From assembly GCF_900111745.1 (NCBI RefSeq), contig NZ_FOIJ01000005.1, positions 62,001-126,000 on the forward strand: a stretch of 64,000 nucleotides of DNA, in the 5' to 3' direction. How positions within the stretch are numbered: the stretch's first letter is position 1; every line of letters starts with the position of its first letter. The translations under genes were made by a program, and so were the position numbers. Below are positions 8,388 to 17,849 of this stretch, piece by piece. The notes below the pieces were generated by a model that worked only from the letters and a program-made list of their open reading frames with translations, ran no database searches and was not told the DNA's origin. Source of the stretch: Stigmatella erecta. Lineage in GTDB: Bacteria > Myxococcota > Myxococcia > Myxococcales > Myxococcaceae.

Positions 8388-9902
8388 ATGGGTATGGAAC
8401 TCAAGCAAAGCCTGAAACTCACGCAGCAGCTGGTGATGACGCCGCAGCTGCAACAGGCGATCAAGCTTCTCCAGCTCTCCAGGATGGAGCTGCTGGAGCA
8501 GGTTCGGGAGGAGATGGAGCAGAACCCGCTCCTGGAGCAGCCGGAAGAGCAGGCCCCGGGCGACGTGTCGGACAAGGAGCCCGGGGAGGCCTCGCTGGAG
8601 GCCGCCAACATGGAGGTCCCCCAGGACCGGGACGCCACCCCGGTGGGCGATAGCACCCCGGAATTCAAGGGAGACTCGGACAATCCGCCCGAGATCGACT
8701 GGGAGGCGTACCTCAACAGCTACCAGTTCAACGAGCAGAGCACCGCCTCCAACCGGGGCAACGTGGCCACGGAGGACATGCCGTCCTTCGAGGCCAACAT
8801 GGTCAAGAAGGAGGACCTGGTCGACCATCTGCAGGAGCAGATGGGGATGCTGCGGCTGAACGAGGCCGAGCGCCGGGTGGCCATGCTCATCATCGGCAAC
8901 CTGGACGATGACGGCTACCTGAAGCTGCCGGACGTGGAGGGCGACCCGCTCATCCGCCTGACGAACGAGGCGGACGTGCCCATGTCCGTGGCGGAGCGCA
9001 CCCTGCGCCGCATCCAGAACCTGGAGCCCAAGGGCTGCGGCGCCCGGGACTTGCAGGAGTGCCTGCTCATCCAGGTGCAGTGCCTGAAGGAGCGCCATGC
9101 CCCGCTGCTGGGCATGATGATCAAGCGCTACATGAAGTACCTGGAGAGCAAGAACCTGCCGGCCATCGCCAAGGAGCTGAAGGTCCCCATGGAGGACGTG
9201 GTGGCCGCCGCCAAGCTCCTGCCCAAGCTGGACCCGAAGCCGGGCCGCAACTTCAGCGGCGATGACGCGCCGTACATCACCCCGGACGTCTTCATCTACA
9301 AGATGGGCGACGAGTACACGGTGGTGCTCAACGACGACGGCCTGTCCAAGCTGCGCATCTCCGGGGCGTACCGGAACGCGCTGAAGAACGGCGCGGTGTC
9401 CCCGGGCCAGGCAAAAGAGTTCATCCAGGACAAGCTGCGCAGCGCGCAGTGGCTCATCCGCTCCATCCACCAGCGCCAGCGCACCATCTTCAAGGTGACC
9501 GAGAGCATCGTGAAGTTCCAGCGCGACTTCCTGGACAAGGGCATCGCCCACCTGCGGCCGCTCATCCTCCGGGACGTGGCCGAGGACATCGGCATGCACG
9601 AGTCCACCGTGTCGCGCGTCACCACGAGCAAGTACGTGCACACCCCGCAGGGCATCTTCGAGCTGAAGTACTTCTTCAACTCGTCCATCGCGCGCGTGTC
9701 CGGCGACGACACGGCCAGCGAGGCGGTGAAGCACCACATCAAGCAGCTCGTGTCCCAGGAGAACCCGCGCGAGCCGTACTCCGACCAGAAGATCGTCGAA
9801 CTGCTCAAGGCGCAGGGCACCGAGATCGCCCGCCGCACGGTGGCCAAGTACCGGGAAGTGCTGGGCATCCTCCCCAGCAGCAAGCGCAAGCGCTACTTCT
9901 AA
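8388..9902 (+). CDS. rpoN: RNA polymerase sigma-54 factor
   Basis: 504 residues. Region I is the Gln/Leu-rich start (LKQSLKLTQQLVMTPQLQQA) that contacts activators. An acidic linker follows, then the core-binding domain, and near the C-terminus the RpoN box ARRTVAKYRE, which reads the -24 element. GGGGAG nine bases before the ATG at 8388 supports this start over an upstream frame opening; a second ATG lies two codons on. Sigma-54 needs NtrC-type AAA+ activators, and one (56310-57740) is in this window. Myxobacteria use many such activators in development. A sigma-54-like promoter precedes the gene. Confidence 0.97.
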   Translation: MGMELKQSLKLTQQLVMTPQLQQAIKLLQLSRMELLEQVREEMEQNPLLEQPEEQAPGDVSDKEPGEASLEAANMEVPQDRDATPVGDSTPEFKGDSDNPPEIDWEAYLNSYQFNEQSTASNRGNVATEDMPSFEANMVKKEDLVDHLQEQMGMLRLNEAERRVAMLIIGNLDDDGYLKLPDVEGDPLIRLTNEADVPMSVAERTLRRIQNLEPKGCGARDLQECLLIQVQCLKERHAPLLGMMIKRYMKYLESKNLPAIAKELKVPMEDVVAAAKLLPKLDPKPGRNFSGDDAPYITPDVFIYKMGDEYTVVLNDDGLSKLRISGAYRNALKNGAVSPGQAKEFIQDKLRSAQWLIRSIHQRQRTIFKVTESIVKFQRDFLDKGIAHLRPLILRDVAEDIGMHESTVSRVTTSKYVHTPQGIFELKYFFNSSIARVSGDDTASEAVKHHIKQLVSQENPREPYSDQKIVELLKAQGTEIARRTVAKYREVLGILPSSKRKRYF

Positions 9903-10095
9903 ATCAGGGCGGGACGGGCCAGGCCCCGGCACCGTCCGCCGCATCCGCTGGTCACGCAGCACCAGGCAGGCAAGCAGGGCACACCTGGGCGGGAGCTTCC
10001 ACCGCCAGACAGGGCAGGGCCCTGGATTGAAAACTCTGTGTGAACACGGGGAGCAGTCACCGGGCTGTTACAGAGACCATCTAGGTTGTTGGGAG

Positions 10096-11085
10096 ATGAA
10101 AGGCCCACTGCCCATGGCTCTTGCGACGCCCCTCCCCCTGTTCGCCGCCATCGACGTTGGTACCAACGCCGCCCGCCTGGAGATGGCCCGTCTGGGGCCC
10201 GGGGGCCTGGAGCGGGTCCTCAAGGAGCGCGAGGCCATCCGCCCGGGGGAAGGGGTGTTCGCCCGGGGCGCCATGTCGTCCGAGGCCGTGGACCGGCTGG
10301 TGGACACCTTGCGGCGCTACGCGGTGCTGTGCCGCCACCACAAGGCCCGGGTGCGCGCGGTGGCCACCAGCGCCCTGCGCGAGGCCCGCAACCAGACGAA
10401 GGTGTTGCGGCAGGTGCGCGAGGAGACCGGCCTGGAGCTGGAGGTGGTGAGCGGCGAGGAGGAGGCCCGGCTCATCTGCCTGGGCGTGCTGCACCGCACG
10501 CCGCCCCGGGAGCGCTCGCTGCTGGTGGACATCGGCGGAGGCTCCACGGAAATCGTGCTCGCCACGGGCGAGCGGCCCCAGGGGCTGTGGAGCCTGCCGC
10601 TGGGCGCGGTGCGGCTCTCGCAGCACTTCGACACGGCCGGCGAGGTGACGCCCGCCCAGCTGCGGCGGATGCGGGAGGACGTTGACGCGCGGCTGCGCGA
10701 GTGCCTGCCGGGCTTCGTGCCGCGGCTGCCCCCGGTGGCGCTGGGCTCCTCGGGCTCCATCCGCGCGGTGGTGGAGTTCGCGGCGCGCGAGGGCGGTGAG
10801 GCCTCGGCCTCCCCGGCGCAGCTCACCCGGGCCGTGGAGGCGCTGGCGCGGATGTCTCCCCGGGAGCGGCGCGAGCACTTCGAGGAGCGGCGCGCGGACA
10901 TCATCGTCGCGGGCGCCCTGCTCCTGGAGCGGGTGGTGCGGCACCTGGGCGTGGAGCGCGTCCTCGCCGTGAAGCGGGGCCTGCGCGACGGCGTGCTCGC
11001 GGACCTGCTGGCCCGGGAGGAGCTGGCGGCCCGTGTGGGCACCGCCCCCTGGCTCCGTCGGGCCGCGGGCGCCCGCGGGGACTAG
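10096..11085 (+). CDS. Ppx/GppA family exopolyphosphatase / pppGpp phosphatase
   Basis: 329 residues, with the ASKHA phosphatase signatures: AAIDVGTNAARLEM (phosphate-1), VRAVATSALREARN, VDIGGGSTEIVLA (phosphate-2) and LGSSGSIRAVVEF. The protein is only the two-lobed catalytic part and lacks the HD-like C-terminal half of the ~510-residue E. coli enzymes. It should hydrolyse polyphosphate or pppGpp; sequence alone does not separate the two. ATG 10096 and ATG 10114 are both possible starts. The TAG stop lies in a CTAG that also supplies the stop of the convergent gene. Confidence 0.85.
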   Translation: MKGPLPMALATPLPLFAAIDVGTNAARLEMARLGPGGLERVLKEREAIRPGEGVFARGAMSSEAVDRLVDTLRRYAVLCRHHKARVRAVATSALREARNQTKVLRQVREETGLELEVVSGEEEARLICLGVLHRTPPRERSLLVDIGGGSTEIVLATGERPQGLWSLPLGAVRLSQHFDTAGEVTPAQLRRMREDVDARLRECLPGFVPRLPPVALGSSGSIRAVVEFAAREGGEASASPAQLTRAVEALARMSPRERREHFEERRADIIVAGALLLERVVRHLGVERVLAVKRGLRDGVLADLLAREELAARVGTAPWLRRAAGARGD

Positions 11086-12416
11086 AACAGCGGGGCGCCG
11101 AGAATCGAGCCCGGGTCGTACTCGGCCTTCACGGCGCGCCAGGTCTCGAAGGTCTCCGCGCCGAACTGCCGGCGGTAGAAGTCCGCGCTCTTCGGGTGGT
11201 AGCCGTACAGGTAGACGCGGCCGCCGAGCGACAGGCACGCATCGATGGCCTGATCGAACTTGGCCCGGTACTCGTCCAGGAAGGACTTGGGAATCGTGTG
11301 GTACGGGCCCGAGAAGGTGTTGATGACCTCCGCGCCCGAGGACATGGGCGACAGCGGCAGGCGGCTGCCGGGCGGACGCGCGCGCAGGATGGTGCCGTAG
11401 GTGCCCATCGTGAACCGGGGGTCCTGGAAGAGGGACTGGTGGAGCTGCCGGAACGCGTCGGCCTTGTCCGAGGGCACGAAGTAGTCGTTCCAGAGGTGGT
11501 AGACATCCTCCTCGCCCTTGGCGAGCCCCGCATCCTTCAGCCCATCGAGGATCTGCGACATCACCCCGGTCGCGGCGGTGTTCTTGTAACGGTAGAACTC
11601 GGGGAGGAACTGGGCGCCCTCGGGCAGCTCCGCCGGCTCCTCCTCGACGTCGCGCGCCAGCAGCACCATGGTCTGCTGGAAGGCGAGGTAGTGCAGCACG
11701 AGGCAGTGGTCCCAGGGCTGCGGCGCGTCGAGCACCCGCCGGGTGATGCTCGCGAGCGTCTCCGTGCTGTAGGGGGACTCCGCGAAGTTCAAGGCGTGAG
11801 GCCGGTGGCGCGCCACCTTCAGGTACGCGCGGACGATGAGGCCCGTCTGGCCCAGGCCGCAGAGCGTGTACTGGAAGAGCCGCGCGTGGGGGCCCTCCCG
11901 GCGCGCGTGCACCAACTCCCCCGTGCCCGTGACGATGTCCAGCGCCACCACCTGGTCCACCTGGCCGCCCTGGTGGAGCGACATCGAGCCGAAGCCGCCC
12001 ACGGACAGGGTGCCCCCGACGGTGTGCGAGCGGTAGTCGGTGAGCACGATGTTCGACAGGCCCAGCGCGTTGAGCCGGTCCTGGAGGTCTCCCCAGGTGA
12101 AGCCCGCGCCTACCTTCACCTCCAGCTCCCCGGTCCGCTCGAACTCCGTCAGCCCATGGATGTCCAGGACGAGGTGCTCCGAGAGCGTCTGTCCATTCGC
12201 GCTGCACCCATGGCCCCGGGCCACGGTGCGCAGGCCGTGCTGGTGGGCGTACCGCACCGTCTCCTGAACGTCTTCCACGCCCTGCGGCCGGACCACCGCC
12301 CGGGGAGGGATGCGCGTGAGCCGGCTGAAGTCCCGGGCGAAATCGCTGGGAGCAGGTTCGAGAAGACTGCCACGGAGCCGGCGACCAAGGTCTTGCATGG
12401 AGGGCGAGAGAGCCAT
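11082..12416 (-). CDS. FAD-binding oxidoreductase, cytokinin-dehydrogenase-like
   Basis: 444 residues. The FAD_binding_4 (PP-loop) domain spans ~25-200, with VARGHGCSANGQ and VGGTLSVGGFGSMS. The C-terminal YDPGSILG resembles the end of cytokinin dehydrogenases. In that family the loop is RGxGHSxxGQ and the His carries covalent FAD; here the aligned residue is Cys (RGHGCSANGQ), so a covalent histidyl-FAD is unlikely. No signal peptide is visible. The substrate is unknown; an alcohol or amine donor is plausible. The start at 12416 is the second in-frame ATG; no ribosome site is clear. It overlaps the convergent phosphatase gene by four bases. Confidence 0.75.
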   Translation of the reverse strand: MALSPSMQDLGRRLRGSLLEPAPSDFARDFSRLTRIPPRAVVRPQGVEDVQETVRYAHQHGLRTVARGHGCSANGQTLSEHLVLDIHGLTEFERTGELEVKVGAGFTWGDLQDRLNALGLSNIVLTDYRSHTVGGTLSVGGFGSMSLHQGGQVDQVVALDIVTGTGELVHARREGPHARLFQYTLCGLGQTGLIVRAYLKVARHRPHALNFAESPYSTETLASITRRVLDAPQPWDHCLVLHYLAFQQTMVLLARDVEEEPAELPEGAQFLPEFYRYKNTAATGVMSQILDGLKDAGLAKGEEDVYHLWNDYFVPSDKADAFRQLHQSLFQDPRFTMGTYGTILRARPPGSRLPLSPMSSGAEVINTFSGPYHTIPKSFLDEYRAKFDQAIDACLSLGGRVYLYGYHPKSADFYRRQFGAETFETWRAVKAEYDPGSILGAPLF

Positions 12417-12513
12417 TTTGTGTTTCTGGAATGATGAAGAGTGGCTGAATAGATGTCGAGCCCCTTCCAAACCCTTTCATTCGTTTGACGGCTCCCCGGG
12501 GGGCGCCCGCACG

Positions 12514-13140
12514 ATGGGGGGCATGCCAGAGCTTCCGCGCCGAGCCCTCATTCCATTGATCGTCCCACCCGTGACGTTGGAAGGGCACGGGGTGCGGCTG
12601 GAGCCGCTGCGCCCGGAGCACGCGGGGGGGATGGCCGCGCTCTGTGAGGACACCGTCTTCGAGTTCACCACGCAGGTGCTCCGCACCCAGGCGGATCTGG
12701 AGGGCTACATCGCCACGGCGCTGGAGGGGGCGGCGCGCGGGGCGGAGCAGCCCTTTCTCATCCGCGGCCTGGAGACGGGCGCGCCCCTGGGGACCACGCG
12801 CTTCATGACCATCTCACGCCACGACCGGACGCTGGAGATTGGCCACACATGGCTGGCGCGCCCGGCGTGGCGCACGCACGTGAACACCGCGTGCAAGTAC
12901 CTGCTGCTGTGCCACGCCTTCGAGACCCTTCAGGTGATGCGGGTTCAGCTCAAGACGGACCAGCGCAACGCGCGCTCGCGGGCGGCCATCGAGCGGATCG
13001 GCGCGAAGTTCGAGGGCATCCTGCGCCACCACATGCTGGTGCGCGACGGCGTGGTCCGGGACACCGCGTACTATTCCCTCCTGGACACCGAGTGGCCGGA
13101 GGCGAAGGCCCGGTTGGAGGAGCGGCTGCGGCGGGAATGA
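12514..13140 (+). CDS. GNAT N-acetyltransferase (RimJ/RimL-like)
   Basis: 208 residues. Features of the Acetyltransf_3 group: GHGVRLEPLRPEHAGGM near the start, IGHTWLARPAWRTHVNTACK (~105-125), and RVQLKTDQRNARSRAAIERI with the RNARS signature that precedes the acetyl-CoA loop. RimJ/RimL-type enzymes acetylate protein N-termini or small amines; the target here is unknown. A GGGGGG run ten bases upstream favours the ATG at 12514; ATG 12523 is the alternative. The gene is divergent from the FAD oxidoreductase with ~97 bases between, and is followed closely by a lipoprotein gene. Confidence 0.85.
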   Translation: MGGMPELPRRALIPLIVPPVTLEGHGVRLEPLRPEHAGGMAALCEDTVFEFTTQVLRTQADLEGYIATALEGAARGAEQPFLIRGLETGAPLGTTRFMTISRHDRTLEIGHTWLARPAWRTHVNTACKYLLLCHAFETLQVMRVQLKTDQRNARSRAAIERIGAKFEGILRHHMLVRDGVVRDTAYYSLLDTEWPEAKARLEERLRRE

Positions 13141-13156
13141 TAGGGTGCCGGGCCCC

Positions 13157-13948
13157 ATGATTCGCTCCCGCTCTGTCCGCGTGCCGTCCCTTGTGGTGTA
13201 CTCCCTGCTCCTGTCCGGAGGGCTGGCCGGTTGCGGCGGCCGGACCGAGGCCCCTTCGGTTCCCCTGTCCGCGTTCGTGGACCGGACCCTGACGTACACG
13301 CTGGTGGACGTGGATGACCTGGAGAACCCGGACGCGGCGGGCTCCCACCGCTTCACGGTGACCTTCTCCCAGCCGGACCGGGGCTGCACGCGGCTGGCCG
13401 AGGGCGTGGTGGCCACCTTCAACGGCCAGCCCATGAACCTGAACCTGGGCGGCATCCCCGACTCGGGCGGAGGCCGGGAGTCCTGCGAGCAGACGCAGGC
13501 CTGGTTCGACTTCGAGCCGGAGGCCTGGGCGGCCGAGCCCATCGAGGACATCCGGATCTTCCTGCAGGAGCCGGCCGGGGAGTCCACCGTGTCGCTCATC
13601 CTCCGGCGGGCGAAGGCCAAGCGCCGCTTCGTGTACCAGGGCGTGGGCAGCGGGACGACGCTGCGCAGGGGGCAGACCTACTCCTATCTCTGGGAGCCCG
13701 AGGAGGAGGTGCCGGAAACCGCGACGGTGACGCTGCTGCGCGAGCAGGGGCGGGCGCCGGCCACCCTGGAGGCCACGCAGGACGGGGGGCTTGTGAGCTT
13801 CAAGCTCCCGGCGGCCACCCCCACGGCCACGCACCTGCTGCGCCTGCTCGCCACCACCCCGGGCGAGGTGACGGAGTGCGGAGGGGTGGCGCGGTGCGAG
13901 GGCTCGTTCCTCCACTCCAGCGACTACGAGGTCAGCGTGGTGCCGTGA
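13157..13948 (+). CDS. lipoprotein of unknown function
   Basis: 263 residues. The leader MIRSRSVRVPS plus a hydrophobic run ends in the lipobox LAGCGGR (Cys ~27). The mature part has four further Cys, suggesting two disulfides (C in DRGCTRL, RESCEQT, TECGGVARCEG), and a beta-rich composition. No domain recognised. It begins 17 bases after the GNAT stop, so the two may be cotranscribed. Confidence 0.7.
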   Translation: MIRSRSVRVPSLVVYSLLLSGGLAGCGGRTEAPSVPLSAFVDRTLTYTLVDVDDLENPDAAGSHRFTVTFSQPDRGCTRLAEGVVATFNGQPMNLNLGGIPDSGGGRESCEQTQAWFDFEPEAWAAEPIEDIRIFLQEPAGESTVSLILRRAKAKRRFVYQGVGSGTTLRRGQTYSYLWEPEEEVPETATVTLLREQGRAPATLEATQDGGLVSFKLPAATPTATHLLRLLATTPGEVTECGGVARCEGSFLHSSDYEVSVVP

Positions 13949-14078
13949 GCCGCCTGGCTGCCCGGTCTCCCGGGAGCGGAGCCTGAGTGGGAAGGGGGCG
14001 GCAGGGCCGGGGCGGGTTGCCGGGGGGGTGGGGCGCTCCCACCGTGCCGGAGAACCCTTTGACGGAACCGGAAGACCC

Positions 14079-14960
14079 ATGCCCCGCAATCCTGATCCCC
14101 GCACCGCTGGCCCCCAGACGCCCTTTCCCGAGCAGACCCAGTCCCACCCCGGCATCGAGGCGCGCATGTCGCCGGCGCCCGACTACGGCGAGGACTCCTA
14201 CAAGGGCCTGGGCCGCATGAAGGACCGGGTGGCGCTCGTCACCGGCGGGGACAGCGGCATTGGCCGCGCGGTGTGCCTGGCCTTCGCCCGCGAGGGCGCG
14301 GACGTGGCCTTCGGCTACCTCAACGAGCACGAGGACGCGCAGAAGACCCAGCGCATCATCGAGGGCGCGGGGCGCCAGGTGCTGGCGATGCCCGGGGACC
14401 TGGCCCTCGAGGCGCACTGCCGCGAGCTCGTGGAGAGCACGGTGAAGCGCTTTGGCCGCATCGACGTGCTGGTGAACAACGCCGCCTTCCAGGGCAAGGC
14501 GGTGGAGAAGTTCGAGGAGCTGGAGGCCGAGCGCATCGAGCGCGCCTTCCGGGTGAACATCCTGGCCATGTTCCACCTGGTGCGCCTGGCGCTGCCGCAC
14601 ATGAAGCCCGGCGGCTCCATCATCAACGTCGCCTCCGTGCAGGCGTATCAGCCCTCGGCGCCCATCCTCGACTACGCGAGCACCAAGGGCGCCATCGTCA
14701 CCTTCACCAAGGGGCTCGCGCAGTCGCTCATCGAGCGAGGGATCCGCGTCAACTCCGTGGCCCCGGGCCCCGTGTGGACGCCCATCATCCCCCAGTCTTA
14801 CGAGGGCGAGAAGGTGCAAAAGTTCGGTGAGAACACCCCCATGGGCCGCCCGGCGCAGCCCGCCGAGCTGGCGCCCTCTTTCGTGTTCCTCGCCTGCGAT
14901 GAATCCCGCTACGTCAACGGTGAAATCCTCGGCGTGACGGGTGGAAAGGTGCTGGCATAG
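14079..14960 (+). CDS. short-chain dehydrogenase/reductase, YhxD-like
   Basis: 293 residues. The N-terminal arm (PQTPFPEQTQSHPGIEARM) is typical of the general-stress YhxD/YdaD-like SDRs. The cofactor loop is TGGDSGIGRA (~52), followed by VNNAAFQG, the catalytic Ser in INVASVQAYQ, and YASTKGA carrying the Tyr/Lys pair. Likely NAD(P)-dependent; substrate unknown. GGAAG lies just before the ATG at 14079. A perfect 6-bp hairpin (AGCCTC/GAGGCT, 14959-14974) directly follows the coding region but has no T-tract. Confidence 0.88.
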   Translation: MPRNPDPRTAGPQTPFPEQTQSHPGIEARMSPAPDYGEDSYKGLGRMKDRVALVTGGDSGIGRAVCLAFAREGADVAFGYLNEHEDAQKTQRIIEGAGRQVLAMPGDLALEAHCRELVESTVKRFGRIDVLVNNAAFQGKAVEKFEELEAERIERAFRVNILAMFHLVRLALPHMKPGGSIINVASVQAYQPSAPILDYASTKGAIVTFTKGLAQSLIERGIRVNSVAPGPVWTPIIPQSYEGEKVQKFGENTPMGRPAQPAELAPSFVFLACDESRYVNGEILGVTGGKVLA

Positions 14961-15172
14961 CCTCCGCTGAGGCTGGAAAAGCGTGGCCAGAGGCGGGGGC
15001 GGCCCCCCGCTTCCGTGGGAATAAGGTCTTTTTCCGCATGTCGGATGGATGGCAGTCCCCATTCCGGGGACGGCCCTCAAGCAGGCGGAGGACGGGGCTG
15101 GGTTGCTTTTGTCCCCGCAGACCGTTTCTGATCTGTGACGGAGCACCGTCCTACCCACGGAGGCAGCTACGC

Positions 15173-15841
15173 ATGCAGATGAACATCACCTTCCGTCAGT
15201 TCGGCACGTCGGATTCCCTCAAGGAGTACGCGCGCGAAAAGGTTGACCGGGTCAACCGCTTGCTGGACCGCGCGGGGGAGGCGCACGTGGTGCTCTCGCT
15301 GGAACGCCATCTGCACCACGCGGACATCACCATCCACTCGGGCTCGTGGGTGCTGCGGGGGCGTGAGAAGAGCGAGGACATGTATGCATCCATCGACCTG
15401 GCGATGGACAAGATCGAGCGGCAGCTGCGCCGCTACAAGGACAAGCTGAAGACGCACCACGGCAAGGAGCGCGTGCACCACCGGCAGGGGCTGGTGGATC
15501 AGCTGGCGCGCGGCGTGCGCCACGCCGTCTTCGACATGCCCGGCGAGGAGGACGCGGCCCCGGCCGCCCCGGTGGAGGTGAAGGCCCCGGCCTCGCCGGC
15601 CGCGGAGGCCTCTCAGGACGAGAGCACCCACCGCGTGCTTCGCACCACGCACCTGACCGTCAAGCCCATGCGGGTGGACGAGGCGGTGATGCAGATGAAC
15701 CTGATGAACAACGACTTCTACGTGTTCCACAACGTGGAGACGGATTCGATGTGCGTCCTCTACCGCCGCAAGGACGGGCAGTACGGCCTCATCGAGCCGC
15801 ATGAGCCGGCCCCCGCGGCCGCGGCGGCTTCGGGCCGCTAG
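15173..15841 (+). CDS. hpf: long-form ribosome hibernation promoting factor
   Basis: 222 residues. N-terminal S30AE/YfiA domain ~1-110 (MNITFRQFGTSDSLKEYA, DKIERQLRRYKDKLK). After an Ala/Pro linker comes a C-terminal dimerisation domain ~160-210 (KPMRVDEAVMQMNLMNNDFY, then FHNVETDSMCVLYRRKDGQY). The long form drives 100S ribosome dimers directly. GGAGG lies eight bases before the ATG at 15173. In many proteobacteria hpf directly follows rpoN; here about 5.3 kb of other genes intervene. The tail is Ala/Pro-rich. Confidence 0.95.
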   Translation: MQMNITFRQFGTSDSLKEYAREKVDRVNRLLDRAGEAHVVLSLERHLHHADITIHSGSWVLRGREKSEDMYASIDLAMDKIERQLRRYKDKLKTHHGKERVHHRQGLVDQLARGVRHAVFDMPGEEDAAPAAPVEVKAPASPAAEASQDESTHRVLRTTHLTVKPMRVDEAVMQMNLMNNDFYVFHNVETDSMCVLYRRKDGQYGLIEPHEPAPAAAAASGR

Positions 15842-15908
15842 CCGCTCCCGCGTGCGTGCGCTCCGCCGTCCCTGGTGAGGACGCGGGGCGCGCCGCGGAC
15901 CTTTCCCT

Positions 15909-17696
15909 TCAGGGCGCCGCCTCCTGGGCAACGGACGGGGGGCGTGGCGCGGACGGGGGCTGGGCCGAGGCCTGCTTGCGCCCCGTGAGCTCCAGCCCAT
16001 GGCCGAAGTGGAGCTCGCGCAGGTTGACGGGCAGCCGCCCCGGCGTGCCGATGTCCCCGACGAGGGCGGCGGCGGCGGCGTCCGTGGCGGCCGGCTGGTA
16101 CGAGTAGATGGCGAGCACGGCGCGCGCCTCCTCCACCCGCTCCGCCAGGTAGGGCAGCCCCATGGACACCACGGCCACGGGCCGGCCGGTGGCCGCGGCC
16201 GCCGTGACGAGCTCCTGCTGCCGGGCGTTGATGAGGCCCACCACCACCACGTCCGCCGCGAGCGCGGCCCTCTGGGCCTGCCTTCTCAGGGCGGCCCGGC
16301 GGGAGGCGGCAGGGTAGGCGGGCACGCTGAGCACGGTGACGTGCGGGGCCCGGGCCTGGAGCGCCTCGCCCAGGGAGGCCTCCGCGGTGATGACGGCGAT
16401 GCGCGCGGTGCGCGCCAGGGGCAGGGTGCCCTCCTGGTTGCGCAGGAGCGTGACGGAGGCGCGGGCGATGAGGTGGGCCACCTCCCCGTTGTCGGAAGGA
16501 GGCGGAGAGGCCAGGCGCTCCTCCAGCAGCGGCGGGGCCTGGAAGAGCCCCCGGCGCAGCTTGGCCACGAGGATGCGGCGCACGGCCTGCTCCAGGCGCC
16601 CGGCGGGCAGCTCGCCCGAGTGGACCGCGGCGAGCAGGGCCTCGTACACCTCGATCTTCTTCTCGGAGCGCCAGGGGACGAGCACCATGTCCGCCCCCGC
16701 CTTCAGCGCCAGCACCGCGGCGCGGCCCACCCCGTAGCGCTGGACGATGGCCTCCATCTCCAGCTCGTCGGTGAGCACCAGCCCATCGAAGCCGAGCCCC
16801 TGGCGCAGCAGCCCCTCCAGCACCTGGGGGCTCAACGTCGCCGGCACCTCGTCGCCCGTCAGGTGGGGGATGGCCACGTGGGCCGTCATCAGCCCATCGA
16901 GCCCCTCCTGGAGCACGGCACGGAAGGGCTCCATCTGCGCGAGCACCTCCTCGCGCGTCTCGCGCATGACGGGCAGCGCCTCGTGGCTGTCCGTGCTGGT
17001 GGCGCCGTGCCCGGGAAAGTGCTTGGCCACGGTGACCAGGCCCGCCTCCTGCTGCCCCCGCGCGAACGCCCGGCCCATCTCCGACACCAGGGACACGCTG
17101 TCGCCGTAGGAGCGGATGCCGATGACGGGGTTCTGGGGGTTGAGGTTCACATCCAGCACGGGCGCCAGGTTCATGTTGAAGCCCAGCCGCCGCAGGTCCT
17201 CCCCCTGCGCCCGACCCGCGGCGTAGGCCAGCTCCGCGGAGCGGGTGGCCCCCAGGGCCATGTTGCCCGGCAGCCGCACCACCTGGTCGCTGACGCGCAT
17301 CACGTTGCCGCCCTCTTGATCCAGCGCGACGAAGGGGGGGATGTGGTCGGCCAGCAGCCGGCGCAGGCCATCGTTCAGGCGGGCCACCTGCCGGGCGCTG
17401 GCGATGTTGTGCTTGAAGAGGCACACGCCCCCCACCCGCCGGCCGCGGACCAGGGCCTCCACGTCCTCGTCGAGCCGGGTGCCCCGGAAGCCCACCATCA
17501 TCACCTGGCCCACCTGGTCCTCCAGGGACAGGGAGGCGAGCAGGGCCTCCACGCGCTCCGGGTCCACGGGGGCGCTGGGGAGGGGGGGCGAAGGCAGCAG
17601 GGCCCCCTCGGGGGGGGCCGCCCACGCGGCACATGTGCCGAGCAGCACCAGGAGCAGGACGGGGGACAGGGGACGGACAGGCACCGGGGGGCACAC
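15909..17696 (-). CDS. nagZ: glycoside hydrolase family 3 beta-N-acetylhexosaminidase
   Basis: 595 residues from a GTG preceded by GGAGG. A leader (PLSPVLLLVLLGTCAAWA) indicates export. The GH3 TIM barrel spans ~45-370, with GFRGTRL, ALDQEGGNVMR (substrate pocket) and the loop KHFPGHGATSTDSHEALP, whose Asp-His pair is the NagZ acid/base element. The nucleophile Asp is likely in LVLTDELEM. A second GH3 C-terminal domain follows (~400-590), absent from short cytoplasmic NagZ, so this is the BglX/YbbD-like long exported type. It removes GlcNAc from peptidoglycan fragments. Divergent from ptsN, convergent with hpf. Confidence 0.88.
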   Translation of the reverse strand: MCPPVPVRPLSPVLLLVLLGTCAAWAAPPEGALLPSPPLPSAPVDPERVEALLASLSLEDQVGQVMMVGFRGTRLDEDVEALVRGRRVGGVCLFKHNIASARQVARLNDGLRRLLADHIPPFVALDQEGGNVMRVSDQVVRLPGNMALGATRSAELAYAAGRAQGEDLRRLGFNMNLAPVLDVNLNPQNPVIGIRSYGDSVSLVSEMGRAFARGQQEAGLVTVAKHFPGHGATSTDSHEALPVMRETREEVLAQMEPFRAVLQEGLDGLMTAHVAIPHLTGDEVPATLSPQVLEGLLRQGLGFDGLVLTDELEMEAIVQRYGVGRAAVLALKAGADMVLVPWRSEKKIEVYEALLAAVHSGELPAGRLEQAVRRILVAKLRRGLFQAPPLLEERLASPPPSDNGEVAHLIARASVTLLRNQEGTLPLARTARIAVITAEASLGEALQARAPHVTVLSVPAYPAASRRAALRRQAQRAALAADVVVVGLINARQQELVTAAAATGRPVAVVSMGLPYLAERVEEARAVLAIYSYQPAATDAAAAALVGDIGTPGRLPVNLRELHFGHGLELTGRKQASAQPPSAPRPPSVAQEAAP

Positions 17697-17849
17697 TATC
17701 CGAGCCCTCCGCCCCCCTCCATCTTCCTGCCATCCTGGTGGCTGGTGAGCGAAGTGGCCGGGAAGCGGTCCGGACAGGGCAGGCGAGCCTTGCACGAAAA
17801 GGTATCGCGGAGTAATTGCCCGGCGAGGAGCGCCACCGCGGGAGCGTCA

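Noticed and set aside
15090-15120. A sigma-54 promoter before hpf (GGGCTGGGTTGCTTTTG)
   Set aside because: No GG lies 12 bases before the TTGC dinucleotide, so the -24/-12 spacing fails.
15999-17849. Long plus-strand frame running across nagZ into ptsN
   Set aside because: Antisense shadow of a clear GH3 gene; ptsN has its own GTG with a ribosome site at 17850.
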